A stretch of 6,016 bases of DNA from Gammaproteobacteria bacterium RBG_16_57_12 (GCA_001801365.1 MGXL01000083.1:1-6016), one strand, 5' to 3'; shown: positions 1 to 5,940, numbered from the stretch's first letter. The notes: generated by a model not told the origin, from the sequence alone. Numbers and translations are program-made.

Positions 1-735
1 AGTATTGCCGGCAAGCTGGTCTGTCATGATCTCGACCTGGTGATGCGCCGCGGCGAATGCTGGGGCCTGCTCGGCAGCAACGGCGTGGGCAAGACCACCC
101 TGCTGCACACCCTGGCCGGATTGCGCCGGGCAGACAGCGGACTCATTCATCTGAACGGGATTCCGCTGTACAGCCTGCCGCGCCGCGACATCGCCCGGCG
201 CCTGGGCGTGCTGTTGCAGGAACAGCTCGACCCTTTCCCCGGCACGGTGCTGGAGCGTATCCTGCAGGGCCGGCATCCCCATCTGGGGCGCTGGGACTGG
301 GAAGGCGCCGACGACTTCGCCCTGGCCGACCAAGCGCTGGAACAGGTCGGCCTGCGTGATCTGGCGGGCCGACAGATCGCTACCCTGTCCGGCGGCGAAA
401 AACAGCGCGTCGCCATCGCCACCCTGCTCACCCAGGCGCCTGATCTCTATCTGCTCGATGAGCCGGTCAATCACCTGGACCTGCATCATCAGATCGCACT
501 GCTGGATCTGTTGGCTGATAAAAGAAACGCTGCCGCCAGCGCATTGATGATGATCCTGCACGACATCAACCTGGCGGCCCGCTATTGCGATCATATCCTG
601 CTGTTGTACGGCGACGGCGCCATCAAGGCCGGACCACGGCACGATATCCTGACCCGCGAAAATCTCTCGACCCTGTATCAGCATGAGATCCTGTCCTTCC
701 AGGGACCGCACGGGCCTGGCTTTCTACCCGCCTGA
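1..735 (+). CDS. btuD: ABC transporter ATP-binding protein, BtuD/FecE type (5' partial)
   Basis: ATPase subunit of a binding-protein-dependent importer of the cobalamin/iron-chelate class; it would power the inner-membrane permease. The reading frame is open to the window edge, and 244 residues are visible. By comparison with the family probably only about 6-15 N-terminal residues are missing. In order one sees Walker A GSNGVGKTT (residues 25-33 of the visible part), Q-loop glutamine (73, LLQEQ), ABC signature LSGGEKQR (129-136), Walker B LYLLDEP (149-155), D-loop NHLDL and H-loop histidine 187 (MILHDIN), so all catalytic motifs are intact. The family also includes FecE, FepC and FhuC, which the sequence alone does not separate from BtuD. 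The cobalamin assignment rests on the neighbouring B12 riboswitch, btuB and btuF. The permease btuC is not in the window and is expected upstream. An in-frame GTG (40) and ATG (43) exist but lie inside the conserved first strand and are not the true start. Confidence 0.85.
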   Translation, partial: SIAGKLVCHDLDLVMRRGECWGLLGSNGVGKTTLLHTLAGLRRADSGLIHLNGIPLYSLPRRDIARRLGVLLQEQLDPFPGTVLERILQGRHPHLGRWDWEGADDFALADQALEQVGLRDLAGRQIATLSGGEKQRVAIATLLTQAPDLYLLDEPVNHLDLHHQIALLDLLADKRNAAASALMMILHDINLAARYCDHILLLYGDGAIKAGPRHDILTRENLSTLYQHEILSFQGPHGPGFLPA

Positions 736-770
736 TACCATGGAAACCCCGGATTTTCCGCCCAGGAATT

Positions 771-838
771 GTAGGATGCGGTGAGGTACGAACCGCATCG
801 TTCGTGATTGATGCGGTTCCTTCGTCACCGCATCCTAC
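771..838. repeat. Inverted pair of GTAG-foot REP-like palindromes (BIME-like)
   Basis: Two small hairpins face away from each other. The left one is GTAG followed by stem GATGCGGT (775-782), a 9-nt loop and ACCGCATC (792-799). The right one is its mirror image: GATGCGGT (810-817), loop, ACCGCATC (827-834), then CTAC (835-838). The two halves can also pair with each other, with a 14-bp outer arm (771-784 with 825-838) and a 10-bp inner arm (790-799 with 810-819). A GTAG tetranucleotide at the foot of the stem is the hallmark of REP sequences mobilised by RAYT proteins (family knowledge). The unit lies 35 nt after the ABC ATPase stop. It has no T-tract after the stem, so it is not a standard intrinsic terminator, although it could protect the 3' end of the upstream mRNA. 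Its stem sequence differs from the REPs around the RAYT gene in this window. Confidence 0.8.
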
Positions 839-866
839 TGTACTGAGTATTCTGTCGCGAGTTTTC

Positions 867-896
867 TTGACAGCCGCAAGTATCGGGCATTACAGT
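867..896 (+). promoter_or_regulatory. Probable sigma-70 promoter of the riboswitch-btuB operon
   Basis: A perfect -35 hexamer TTGACA (867-872) is followed after 18 nt by TACAGT (891-896), which matches 4 of 6 positions of the -10 consensus, including the TA start and final T. Transcription would start near position 903, just before the first paired element of the cobalamin riboswitch, which is where a promoter is needed. The spacing is 1 nt above optimum. This is prediction from sequence only. Confidence 0.6.
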
Positions 897-905
897 AGCG
901 CCAGC

Positions 906-1093
906 TTTTGGTGTTCTAAAGACATCTGTCTGAAGAATTAAACGGGAAGTCGGTGCGCCATCAGGCAAACCCGACGCTGCCCCCGCAACGGTAAACGAGT
1001 AAAGACCGGCATCATGCCACTGTGCAATCGCATGGGAAGGCGCCGGTCGGAAACTTCCACTCGTGAGCCCGGAGACCGGCCCGAAGCAGAACC
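906..1093 (+). promoter_or_regulatory. Cobalamin (B12) riboswitch aptamer
   Basis: Conserved blocks of the cobalamin riboswitch family appear in order: GGGAA-GTCGGTG (944-954), the core GCTGCCCCCGCAAC followed by GGTAA (977-994), CACTG (1018-1022), GGGAAGGCG (1034-1042) and the B12 box AGCCCGGAGACCGGCC (1066-1081). Supporting helices are visible: GTCGG 949-953 with CCGAC 971-975; ACGAGT 995-1000 with ACTCGT 1059-1064; GACCGGC 1004-1010 with GCCGGTC 1042-1048; and a closing stem GTTCT 913-917 with AGAAC 1088-1092. The aptamer binds a cobalamin and normally shuts off the downstream gene when B12 is plentiful. Here it precedes btuB by about 115 nt and should control the btuB-tonB-adenosyltransferase operon. 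The outer limits are approximate. Confidence 0.95.
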
Positions 1094-1103
1094 ATAGGTG
1101 TTG

Positions 1104-1202
1104 CGGAGGGCGACGCTGCGGGAATGTCCCTACCGATTCCTGCCTGTCTTTCCTCCGTATCGTTCAAGCCACTGCGCGGGTGTGCGCAATTAATCCGGAG
1201 GA
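1104..1202 (+). promoter_or_regulatory. Riboswitch expression platform with SD, anti-SD and competitor segment
   Basis: The btuB Shine-Dalgarno region CGGAGGA (1196-1202) is perfectly complementary to TCCTCCG (1151-1157), a 7-bp pairing that would hide the ribosome binding site. An upstream copy, CGGAGG (1104-1109), lies just behind the aptamer and can pair over 6 bp with the same anti-SD (CCTCCG 1152-1157), which would free the SD. The loop between anti-SD and SD contains a small hairpin, TGCGC (1173-1177) with GCGCA (1184-1188). There is no T-tract terminator, so control of translation initiation is the likely mode. The complementarity is seen directly; the switching model is inferred. Confidence 0.65.
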
Positions 1203-1207
1203 ATGCC

Positions 1208-3034
1208 GTGTCGTACCCGAATCAATCCCTGCTGGCCATTTGTTTGCTGGCCGTTCCCAGTCTTGCCCTGACAGAAACCCTCGGCTCGCCGCCCCTCGTG
1301 GTCAGCGCCACGCGCACGGCCCAGGCCGCCGATGAAACCCTCGCGCCGGTGATCATCATCACCCGTGACGATATCGAGCGCAGCCAGGCCGGTGATGTCG
1401 CCAATCTGCTGCGCCTGCATGCCGGGCTGGATATCGGCCGCAACGGCGGGCCCGGCCAACCGGTGAGCCTGTTCATCCGCGGCACGGAAAGCAATCACAC
1501 GCTGGTAATGATCGATGGCGTCAAGATCAATCCGGGCACCATCGGCGGTGCCGCCCTGCACAACATCACGCCCGAGATGATCGAGCGCATTGAAATCGTC
1601 AAGGGCCCGCGTTCTGCCCTGTATGGCTCGGAGGCCATCGGCGGCGTCATCAACATCATTACCCGCCCCGGCGAGGCGGCCAGGCAATGGCAGGTCACGG
1701 CCGGCGGCGGGAGCTTTGGCACACGACAGGCCGGCGCCGCGATGAACCTGCACAATGAGTCGCTGCGCGCCGGTGTTGCGCTCCATCACCTGAGCACGGA
1801 TGGCTTTTCGCCGATCACTGCCGCCAAGATCGATCGCGGCCATGACAATACCACCATGAAGGCCTATCTCGGCAGGCAATGGGGCGGTGTTGATGTCGAG
1901 GCCAGTCACTGGCAGGCCAGCGGCAGGACGGAATATCTGACGTTCGATTATGTCACCCTGGGCTACAATCCAGCGGATGAGGATTTCACCAACTCGGTCA
2001 GCGCCGTCAAGGTATCCGCCAGCCCCGCCACCCGCTGGACCAGCACCCTGCACCTGAGCAATGCCCGGGATGATCTGGATCAGAATCAGGTCCCAGACTT
2101 CAGCCATACCTCGCGCAATACCCTCGACTGGCAGAATGACCTGCAACTCACAGACCGGCAATTGGTGACGGCCGGCATCACCCTGACCCGGGAAGACACC
2201 GAGGCCCTGGTCTATGGCAGCGGCTTTGATCAAACCACGGATGTGAATGCCGCCTATCTTCAGGATGACATCACACTGGACAGACATCATGTGCTGGCGG
2301 CGGTACGGCACACCGATCACGAAAATTTCGGCGGCCATGACAGTTGGGATCTGGAATATGGCTATGCCCTGGACGACGCTACCCGTTTGACCGCCGCCGT
2401 GGGCACCGGTTTTCGCGCCCCGGACAGCACCGATCGCTTCGGCTATGGCGGCAACACCCTGCTGAGGCCGGAGCGCTCGCGCAATATCGAAGTCGGCATG
2501 AAACGCGCCCTGGGCGAGCAGCAGAACGCCTATCTCAATGTGTTTCACAACACCATCACCGATTTGATCGATTACTTCGATCCCGACGGCTGGCTGGGCA
2601 GTTTGCCCGGCCAGAACGAGAATATCGCCAAGGCGCGCATCCGCGGCGTTGAAGTCGGCCATCACTGGCGGAGCGGCCCGTACACCGGCCGGGTCGAGGT
2701 CATTGCGCAGCAGCCGCGCAATGAAACCACCGGTGAACCGCTGCCGCGCCGCGCCGAACACAGCCTGACCGCCGCGCTGGCCTATCAAGGCGTGCGTTGC
2801 GGCGCCGGCATCGATGTCGTGGCGCAGGATGAGCGCAAGGACACGGCCTACAGCACGGCCATCAATGCCGGCTATGGCATCGTCAATCTGAACGCCAGCT
2901 ACGCCCTGGGCAAGGCCTGGCGCCTGTCCGGCAAGGTGGAAAACCTGTTCGACAAGTCCTATGCCCTGGCCGATGGATACAATACGGCGGAGCGGTCGTT
3001 CTTCGTTGAATTGCGTTACAGCGGATCGTTGTAG
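1208..3034 (+). CDS. btuB: BtuB: TonB-dependent outer-membrane cobalamin receptor
   Basis: Imports cobalamin across the outer membrane using energy delivered by TonB. The chosen start is GTG 1208 because GGAGGA (1197-1202) lies 5 nt before it, and it gives a normal signal peptide (residues 1 to about 20, core LLAICLLAVPSLA). The resulting 608 residues are close to the 614 of E. coli BtuB. An in-frame ATG at 1124 would add 28 residues, put a long tail before the signal peptide and place the coding start inside the riboswitch leader. The TonB box is PPLVVSATR (28-36). The plug domain follows (about 45-155) with FIRGTESNHTLVMIDGVKIN and IEIVKGPRSALYGSEAIGGVIN (from residue 128), then a 22-strand-type barrel with LRPERSRNIEVG and the C-terminal VENLFDKSYALADGYN block. 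The last residues are ELRYSGSL; the aromatic residue usual at the very C-terminus is absent. Specificity for B12 is supported by the upstream riboswitch. Confidence 0.93.
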   Translation: MSYPNQSLLAICLLAVPSLALTETLGSPPLVVSATRTAQAADETLAPVIIITRDDIERSQAGDVANLLRLHAGLDIGRNGGPGQPVSLFIRGTESNHTLVMIDGVKINPGTIGGAALHNITPEMIERIEIVKGPRSALYGSEAIGGVINIITRPGEAARQWQVTAGGGSFGTRQAGAAMNLHNESLRAGVALHHLSTDGFSPITAAKIDRGHDNTTMKAYLGRQWGGVDVEASHWQASGRTEYLTFDYVTLGYNPADEDFTNSVSAVKVSASPATRWTSTLHLSNARDDLDQNQVPDFSHTSRNTLDWQNDLQLTDRQLVTAGITLTREDTEALVYGSGFDQTTDVNAAYLQDDITLDRHHVLAAVRHTDHENFGGHDSWDLEYGYALDDATRLTAAVGTGFRAPDSTDRFGYGGNTLLRPERSRNIEVGMKRALGEQQNAYLNVFHNTITDLIDYFDPDGWLGSLPGQNENIAKARIRGVEVGHHWRSGPYTGRVEVIAQQPRNETTGEPLPRRAEHSLTAALAYQGVRCGAGIDVVAQDERKDTAYSTAINAGYGIVNLNASYALGKAWRLSGKVENLFDKSYALADGYNTAERSFFVELRYSGSL

Positions 3035-3040
3035 CATCCC

Positions 3041-3715
3041 ATGCGCCGCCACGGCCTACAGCGTTTTATCCTCATCTCGCTGCTGCTGCATGGTCTGGTC
3101 CTGGCGCTCTGGCGCACATCCGGCGGTGATGCGCGCCAGAGCGCTGCGCCTTTGAGTGTGGCGTTCATTCAAGATGAAATGGATGTCGCGAAATCGTCAA
3201 ACCCTGACCACACGACTCCTACGTCACCACCGGAGGTGTTGGCCGTCCAGTCACCCGCGGCTGACATCGCACAGGCGGATGCCCCGGTGGATGAAGTGCC
3301 GGCCAACCCGCCTGTACAGCATGAAATCAATCCCGCACAACACACAGCCACTGTATCCGCAGAGACTGTCATCACCCCCGCTGATGACAGCCTTCTGCCT
3401 TTCGAACAAATATCACAAGGCGATAACAGCGCCTCCATCCGACAATTACGGCTGGACGTGTATCTGGCCCTGCGCCATTATTTCAGCTATCCGCCGCTGG
3501 CGCGCAAGCGCGGCTGGGAAGGTGAAGTGGTGGTGAGCATCCGGATAAACCATGACGGATATCTGCAGGATATCCATCTGATCAGAGGTTCCGGCTACGC
3601 ACTGCTGGACCGCTCCGCGCTCGAGGCGCTGAGTCGGGTTGACAGGATACCGAATCAGCTCTCGCAGACCATCGATATGGAATTACCCATTCTCTATCAA
3701 TTACAGGAGGGCTGA
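3041..3715 (+). CDS. tonB: TonB-family energy transducer
   Basis: Inner-membrane-anchored periplasm-spanning protein that passes energy from the proton motive force (via ExbB/ExbD) to TonB-dependent receptors, here presumably BtuB. It has 224 residues. A short basic N-terminus is followed by one membrane segment (about 9-24) with the Ser13-x3-His17 pattern known from TonB anchors. Next comes a variable linker with modest proline content (about 50-125; TPTSPPEV, PANPPV), then the TonB C-terminal domain (about 135-224) with YPPLARKRGWEGEVVVSIRI (150-169) and GSGYALLDRSALEAL (183-197). It starts 6 nt after the btuB stop. No clear Shine-Dalgarno is seen, so translational coupling to btuB is likely. 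No exbB or exbD is in the window, so it must borrow these from elsewhere. Being inside the B12-controlled operon suggests a TonB devoted to cobalamin uptake (inference). Confidence 0.88.
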   Translation: MRRHGLQRFILISLLLHGLVLALWRTSGGDARQSAAPLSVAFIQDEMDVAKSSNPDHTTPTSPPEVLAVQSPAADIAQADAPVDEVPANPPVQHEINPAQHTATVSAETVITPADDSLLPFEQISQGDNSASIRQLRLDVYLALRHYFSYPPLARKRGWEGEVVVSIRINHDGYLQDIHLIRGSGYALLDRSALEALSRVDRIPNQLSQTIDMELPILYQLQEG

Positions 3716-3718
3716 AGC

Positions 3719-4264
3719 ATGGGACACCGACTTTCCAGGATCTATACCCGCACCGGCGATGATGGCACCACCGGGCTGGGCGATGGCAGCCGGCTCGGCA
3801 AGGATCACATCCGCATCGAGGCCATCGGCACGGTCGATGAACTCAACAGCGTGATTGGCCTGGTCCTGGCTCAGCCGCTATCCAGCGACTGCGCACAGAT
3901 CCTGCCGCACATCCAGCATGACTTGTTCGATCTGGGTGGCGAGCTGGCCACGCCCTCGTTGCAGATGATCACCGCGCGGCACGTGACATTTCTCGAGCAG
4001 GCGCTGGATGCGCTGAACGCCGGCTTGATGCCGTTGAAGGAGTTCATCCTGCCCGGCGGCATCCTGGCCGCGGCGCATTGTCATCATGCGCGCACGGTGT
4101 GCCGGCGCGCCGAACGCTCCCTGATTCACCTGCACACCTCCCAGGCCGTGAATCCGGCCAGTCTGGGCTACATCAATCGCCTGTCCGATCTGCTGTTCGT
4201 CATGGCCCGCCACCTCAACAAGCAGGCGCAGGTCCCTGACATCCTCTGGCAACGCGAACGCTAG
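3719..4264 (+). CDS. pduO: PduO-type ATP:cob(I)alamin adenosyltransferase
   Basis: Cytoplasmic enzyme that transfers the 5'-deoxyadenosyl group of ATP to cob(I)alamin, making adenosylcobalamin. It has 181 residues, typical of the stand-alone PduO/MMAB-type domain. Motifs visible: the N-terminal ATP-binding stretch YTRTGDDGTTGL (9-20), GTVDELNS (37-44), FILPGG (109-114), the conserved HHARTVCRRAER (122-133) and YINRLSDLLFV (151-161). This is not the unrelated CobA/BtuR P-loop type, as no Walker A is present. A strong ribosome binding site AGGAGG (3705-3710) sits 8 nt before the ATG, and the gene starts 3 nt after the tonB stop, so it is the last gene of the btuB operon. Its placement couples uptake to conversion into the coenzyme form. 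The symbol refers to the family; no propanediol-utilisation genes are present. Confidence 0.92.
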   Translation: MGHRLSRIYTRTGDDGTTGLGDGSRLGKDHIRIEAIGTVDELNSVIGLVLAQPLSSDCAQILPHIQHDLFDLGGELATPSLQMITARHVTFLEQALDALNAGLMPLKEFILPGGILAAAHCHHARTVCRRAERSLIHLHTSQAVNPASLGYINRLSDLLFVMARHLNKQAQVPDILWQRER

Positions 4265-4275
4265 CAGCCTGCCAG

Positions 4276-5214
4276 TCAATGTTTGGCTCTGACCTGCGCC
4301 AGCATCTCGCACAGGTCTTCCGCCGCATCGAGCAGGCGTGGTGTTGGCCGACTGATCAGATCGGCATCGATGGTATAAAGATTGTTCAGCCGCACCGCTT
4401 GCAGATCAGGCCAGCTCCGCCATGCCTCCACAGCAGATATCTCCTGGCCCTTGGCGATCGCCCCGATGATCACTTCGGGATCCGCCAGCAACACAGCCTC
4501 CTGATCAAGCTGCGGCACCAGGGCAGGCAGGTCGGCAAAAATATTCACGCCACCGCACAACGTGATGGCGTCATTGATGAAGTGCGCGGCATTGATGGTC
4601 ATCAAGGGCTCATGCCACACCTGATAAAACACCCGGATCGTACGCTGGCCGCTATTCTGGCGTCGCAGCTGATCCAGGCGATCATGTAATTTATCGGCGC
4701 TATCCTGTGCCACCGGAGTGGTGCCCGCCAGCACCCCCAGACGCTCGATACTGGCAATCATTTGCTCCAGGGTATGTGGCTCGGAAATATAAAACTTGAA
4801 CCCCAGCGATTGCAGCCTGTCCAGTTGCCGTCGCGATGTGCCGCTGCCCCAGACCACCACCAGATCCGGTTGCAGGGCAAGGATGCGTTCGATATCCAGA
4901 TTATTGGCATCCCCGATACGCGGAATCGTTTTTGCCGCCGGCGGATAATCGCTATAACTTGAGACTCCGACCACGGCATCACCGGCCCCGGCGGCAAACA
5001 ACAGCTCGGTCGTATGCGGCGCCAGGCTGATCATGCGCCGGGCCGGCTGCTCCAGGATCACGGCATTTCCCTGATCATCCAGCACCTGCAGTTGCGCCCA
5101 GCCCGATGCCGATACCAGGCTGCCGAGCAGGATGAGCAGATAAATATATGGAAGGCGGCGGTTTGACTGGTGGATGCGCTGGTCTTGCTGGTGGATGCGC
5201 TGACGCTTATCCAC
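4276..5214 (-). CDS. btuF: BtuF: periplasmic cobalamin-binding protein
   Basis: Captures cobalamin in the periplasm and hands it to the BtuCD importer. Recognisable BtuF/helical-backbone binding-protein features: RRMISLAPHTTELLFAAGAG, VVGVSSYSDYPPAA and the block DIERILALQPDLVVVWGSG, with the C-terminal lobe carrying VFYQVWHEPLMTI and FINDAITLCGGVNIFADL. The start is uncertain. There is no ATG, GTG or TTG close to the hydrophobic signal core (YIYLLILLGSLVSASGWA, cleavage probably after WA). The nearest usual start is GTG at 5214, which gives 312 residues (E. coli BtuF has 266) with a 20-residue basic n-region, and lies inside a REP palindrome without a clear Shine-Dalgarno. The frame stays open further to ATG 5304 and 5307, overlapping the RAYT stop. 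A rare start (ATT near 5142) cannot be excluded. The gene converges on the adenosyltransferase gene, with 11 nt between stops and no terminator between. No riboswitch is seen upstream. Confidence 0.87.
   Translation of the reverse strand: MDKRQRIHQQDQRIHQSNRRLPYIYLLILLGSLVSASGWAQLQVLDDQGNAVILEQPARRMISLAPHTTELLFAAGAGDAVVGVSSYSDYPPAAKTIPRIGDANNLDIERILALQPDLVVVWGSGTSRRQLDRLQSLGFKFYISEPHTLEQMIASIERLGVLAGTTPVAQDSADKLHDRLDQLRRQNSGQRTIRVFYQVWHEPLMTINAAHFINDAITLCGGVNIFADLPALVPQLDQEAVLLADPEVIIGAIAKGQEISAVEAWRSWPDLQAVRLNNLYTIDADLISRPTPRLLDAAEDLCEMLAQVRAKH
5167..5187. repeat. Partial REP copy, 21-nt tandem with the next REP
   Basis: CTGGTGGATGCGCTG begins at 5167 and again at 5188, a tandem repeat with a 21-nt period. 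The first copy is only one arm of the REP hairpin; the other arm (CGC..ATCCACC) is missing. Because the period is 7 codons, the btuF frame reads a repeated heptapeptide here, QRIHQQD then QRIHQSN. It is probably a remnant of REP duplication next to the full copy at 5190-5219. Confidence 0.7.
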
Positions 5215-5274
5215 CCTACCACTACCACTCTCAAAACCTACGTAGGGTGGATAAGCGTCAGCGCATCCACCAGC
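5187..5274. repeat. Two inverted REP palindromes with GTAG foot (BIME-like)
   Basis: A 33-nt sequence occurs as perfect inverted copies at 5187-5219 (- strand orientation) and 5242-5274 (+ strand orientation), separated by 22 nt. Each begins with GTAG, then GGTGGAT, TT or AA bulge, GCG, a short loop and the complementary arm. For the left copy the stem is GGTGGAT-GCG (5190-5199) with CGC (5204-5206), a 2-nt TT bulge and ATCCACC (5209-5215). GTAG foot plus bulged hairpin is the classic substrate structure of RAYT proteins (family knowledge). The pair lies between btuF and the 3' end of the RAYT gene, and the left copy overlaps the predicted btuF start. Confidence 0.9.
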
Positions 5275-5303
5275 TCGCGCACCAGGGATGCATGCACCGC
5301 TCA

Positions 5304-5822
5304 TCATTCGCAATCCATCCCGGCAATTGTTGCCGGCTCACCGGAGCCCCATGTTTCTTCGTACCAGCCCTTGTTCACGGCATTGCAGAACGACGACCAG
5401 CGCCATTCACCGGGATGATTCACCAACCGGTGTTTTACCGGATTGTAATGGATGTAATCCACATGCCTGCACCAATCCTCCTCATCGCGAATGGCATGTT
5501 CCCAGAATCGGCGCTGCCATACCATCCGCTCATTACGGCGGTTGGTAGCGGTGCCGATTTGGCGCGAGGCGGCCTTTTTTATTTCACGCCAGCGCGATGA
5601 ATAATCGGCATCACCCTCCGGCAGCCGCCAGATGCAGTGCAGGTGCTCGGGCAAGACAACCATCGCGTCAATCTGGAAGGGGCGGACCGCCATCACCTTG
5701 CGCAGCGCCTGCCTTAACATGTCGACACGGCCGTCATCGGTGAAAACCGGGGCGCGGTCAAGGGTGACGACGGTAAAAAAGTAGATGCCGCCCGGGATGT
5801 ATGCACGCCGATAATTGCTCAC
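5304..5822 (-). CDS. rayt: REP-associated tyrosine transposase (RAYT, Y1/HUH family)
   Basis: Single-strand DNA nuclease of the IS200/IS605-like Y1 transposase superfamily, which recognises and cleaves REP hairpins. It has 172 residues. YIPGGIYFFTVVT (8-20) is the typical first strand. The metal-binding HUH pair is His60/His62 in VVLPEHLHCIW. WQRRFWEH (102-109) and DYIHYNPVKHRLV (122-134) follow, with the catalytic tyrosine expected at Tyr123 or Tyr126, then GEWRWSSF (138-145). The start is GTG 5822, preceded 5 nt earlier by AAGGAA (5828-5833 on the - strand). All key residues are present and the frame is intact. GTAG-foot REPs flank it on both sides, as usual for RAYT loci. Its stop overlaps an ATG in the btuF frame (ATGA, 5307-5304). 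Whether it still moves REPs cannot be read from one locus. Confidence 0.93.
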   Translation of the reverse strand: MSNYRRAYIPGGIYFFTVVTLDRAPVFTDDGRVDMLRQALRKVMAVRPFQIDAMVVLPEHLHCIWRLPEGDADYSSRWREIKKAASRQIGTATNRRNERMVWQRRFWEHAIRDEEDWCRHVDYIHYNPVKHRLVNHPGEWRWSSFCNAVNKGWYEETWGSGEPATIAGMDCE

Positions 5823-5847
5823 ACTGGTTCCTTTTTGCGAATCGAAC

Positions 5848-5877
5848 GGTGGATGCGCTATCGCTTATCCACCCTAC
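5848..5877 (-). repeat. REP palindrome upstream of the RAYT gene
   Basis: This is a 30-nt copy of the REP found at 5190-5219, in the same orientation. It begins GTAGGGTGGATAAGCG on the - strand and differs only in three loop bases (ATA in place of TCA). Both stem arms are unchanged, including the bulge. It lies 25 nt upstream of the RAYT start codon. Confidence 0.9.
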
Positions 5878-5940
5878 ATAGATATCGAAGACAGTGGTAG
5901 CGGTAGATACCATCTCACCCCTTACCTCCACAAGTGGCAT

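Larger units (their letters stand above)
5217..5906 (-). mobile_element. RAYT-REP unit (REPtron-like) with inverted flanks
   Basis: The RAYT gene is bracketed by inverted REPs: the right-hand copy of the pair at 5242-5271 and another at 5848-5877. The similarity continues outward beyond GTAG: CTACCACTACCACTCTC at 5217-5233 resembles CTACCGCTACCACTGTC read on the - strand from 5906. This makes imperfect inverted flanks of about 58 nt. Limits are set by where the similarity ends and are approximate; no target duplication is recognisable. RAYTs are generally vertically kept, single-copy domesticated transposases, so the unit may not move as a whole. Confidence 0.7.

Noticed and set aside
820..855. 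Intrinsic terminator after the ABC ATPase gene
   Set aside because: The palindrome at 771-838 is not followed by a T-tract; its GTAG feet and paired layout fit REP elements better.
1203..1205. ATG directly after GGAGGA
   Set aside because: It is out of frame with btuB, has no spacing to the SD, and meets a stop after about two dozen codons.
1124..1207. Upstream ATG start for btuB
   Set aside because: It would put about 35 residues before the signal-peptide core and make the SD switch part of the coding region; GTG 1208 has a much better ribosome binding site.
1190..3052. 620-residue open frame on the - strand opposite btuB
   Set aside because: It mirrors btuB almost exactly, has no recognisable domains, and is a by-product of GC-rich codon use in a strongly supported gene.
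3878..4312. 144-residue open frame on the - strand across the adenosyltransferase gene
   Set aside because: It is antisense to a clear enzyme gene, overlaps the end of btuF, and shows no family features.
5160..5280. CRISPR-like array
   Set aside because: The repeats are inverted hairpins with GTAG feet around a RAYT gene, not regularly spaced direct repeats with unique spacers.
5148..5600. 150-residue open frame on the + strand across the REPs and the RAYT 3' part
   Set aside because: It is antisense to RAYT and reads through repeats; no recognisable domain.
5758..5940. 60-residue open frame on the - strand across the upstream REP
   Set aside because: It overlaps the RAYT start in another frame and is made mostly of REP flank sequence; no protein features.
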